A stretch of DNA of 40,676 nucleotides from Nitrospirota bacterium. GTDB lineage: Bacteria; Nitrospirota; Thermodesulfovibrionia; Thermodesulfovibrionales; UBA6898. Below, one piece after another: positions 40,306-40,676 of the stretch. The stretch lies in assembly GCA_004321925.1 (NCBI GenBank), contig SCQH01000043.1, positions 1 through 40,676 of the forward strand. The letters are read 5' to 3'. The position numbers were made by a program, and so were the translations under genes. Under the pieces are notes generated by a model that was not told the origin of the DNA, made no database searches, and worked only from the letters and a program-made list of their open reading frames with translations. Each line of letters opens with the position of its first letter. Within the stretch, counting starts at the first letter, position 1.

Positions 40306-40676
40306 AGGTAGTGTCAAGAATCTTTCGCACATTTGATCTAGTGGCCTCATCTGGTTTTCCCTAAGCTGCCAATTCCCTAGCCTGATCCTCAAGCCGGTCC
40401 ATCTTCAGATACTGTCTTAGGCCCCACTTCGACCCTGCGATGTGTCTGAGCCTGGCCGCAACCAGCATCAGTGCTGAGTTGCCGTCTGGAAATGCGCCAA
40501 CCACCCGTGTCCGTCTTCTGATCTCTCGCATAATCCGTTCAAGGGGGTTATTTGTACGAATACGCCGATGATGCTCCTCAGGGAAATCATAGTAGCTCAG
40601 TGTCTCCTGGATTCCCTCACTCAGGAGCTTCGCAGCCTTGCCGAGTTTCATTAACTCAAGCTTCTTAGCCACACTG
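40306..40676 (-). mobile_element. End of an IS256-family insertion sequence
   Basis: The 3' half of an IS256 transposase gene runs out of the window. The probable terminal inverted repeat starts near 40306 with AGGTAGTGTCAAGAATCTTT, a TGTCAA-containing end as in this family. The exact boundary and target duplication cannot be fixed without the other end. Confidence 0.65.
40361..40676 (-). CDS. IS256-family (Mutator-type) transposase, C-terminal part
   Basis: About 105 C-terminal residues are visible; the frame is open to the window edge, so the gene continues. RIRTNNPLERIMREIRRRTR, followed by VVGAFPDGNSALMLVAARL, is diagnostic for IS256/Mutator DDE transposases, and the Glu in NPLERIMRE belongs to the catalytic triad. 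The other two acidic residues would lie outside the window. It ends with a normal stop, so this end looks intact. Confidence 0.9.
   Translation of the reverse strand, partial: SVAKKLELMKLGKAAKLLSEGIQETLSYYDFPEEHHRRIRTNNPLERIMREIRRRTRVVGAFPDGNSALMLVAARLRHIAGSKWGLRQYLKMDRLEDQARELAA

Overview
The window is bacterial chromosome, GC-rich over most of its length, with tightly packed operons whose genes often overlap by 1-4 bases. The content suggests an anaerobic, autotrophy-capable bacterium of the Nitrospirota (Thermodesulfovibrionia) or a deltaproteobacterium-like group. The supporting features are a four-subunit ferredoxin-dependent pyruvate oxidoreductase (porGDAB), a Geobacter-type leuB, an MglA GTPase with roadblock proteins, a bacterial endonuclease Q, a multiheme c-type cytochrome, and an SRP RNA next to dnaX. 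The phylum is inferred from gene content, since no rRNA is present.

Layout. 1-800: a type II toxin-antitoxin pair with operator-like palindromes. 847-3137: a diguanylate cyclase, an unidentified folded RNA element, a radical SAM protein and the broken tail of a second diguanylate cyclase. 3148-8527 (minus): the run TPR protein, roadblock protein, aroQ, pepP, efp, accB, accC. 8565-11668 (minus): yicC, gmk, rpoZ, coaBC. 11827-15936 (plus): porGDAB, then a roadblock protein and MglA. 16033-19335 (minus): a zinc-ribbon membrane protein, a REC-TM-SPOR fusion and a Mur ligase. 19338-23055 (minus): EndoQ, a SprT-like protease, RNase HI and a U32 protein. 23062-25056 (minus): a PAS hybrid histidine kinase. 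25221-30239 (plus): leuB, asd, an MTA/SAH-type deaminase and a TPR/cNMP/DUF4388 protein. 30332-33122 (minus): SRP RNA, dnaX, ybaB, recR. 33370-37313: a lipoprotein MEMO-AMMECR1 fusion, a four-haem cytochrome, an aminotransferase-fold protein lacking the PLP lysine and a DUF815 ATPase. 37314-40676: an accessory region with palindromic repeats, vapBC, an AT-rich membrane protein gene, a second vapC tail, a long inverted repeat and the end of an IS256-family element.

How the genes fit together. Most of the window is housekeeping: fatty-acid precursor supply, translation, CoA and nucleotide metabolism, amino-acid synthesis, replication and repair. Pyruvate oxidoreductase links acetyl-CoA, CO2 and ferredoxin. 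Several regulatory proteins of unusual build are scattered among these genes: a small-GTPase module, a response regulator fused to a peptidoglycan-binding domain, a c-di-GMP synthase and a cNMP-binding effector. They suggest control of cell polarity or division and of surface behaviour, but no direct link between them is visible.

The items most worth following are the plus-strand RNA-like fold at 1784-1903, the aminotransferase homologue with His in place of the catalytic Lys (35361-36404), the REC-TM-SPOR protein (17387-18865), the lipidated MEMO-AMMECR1 fusion (33370-34812) and the cassette between two vapC tails (38195-40159). No tRNA, rRNA, CRISPR array or prophage was found.
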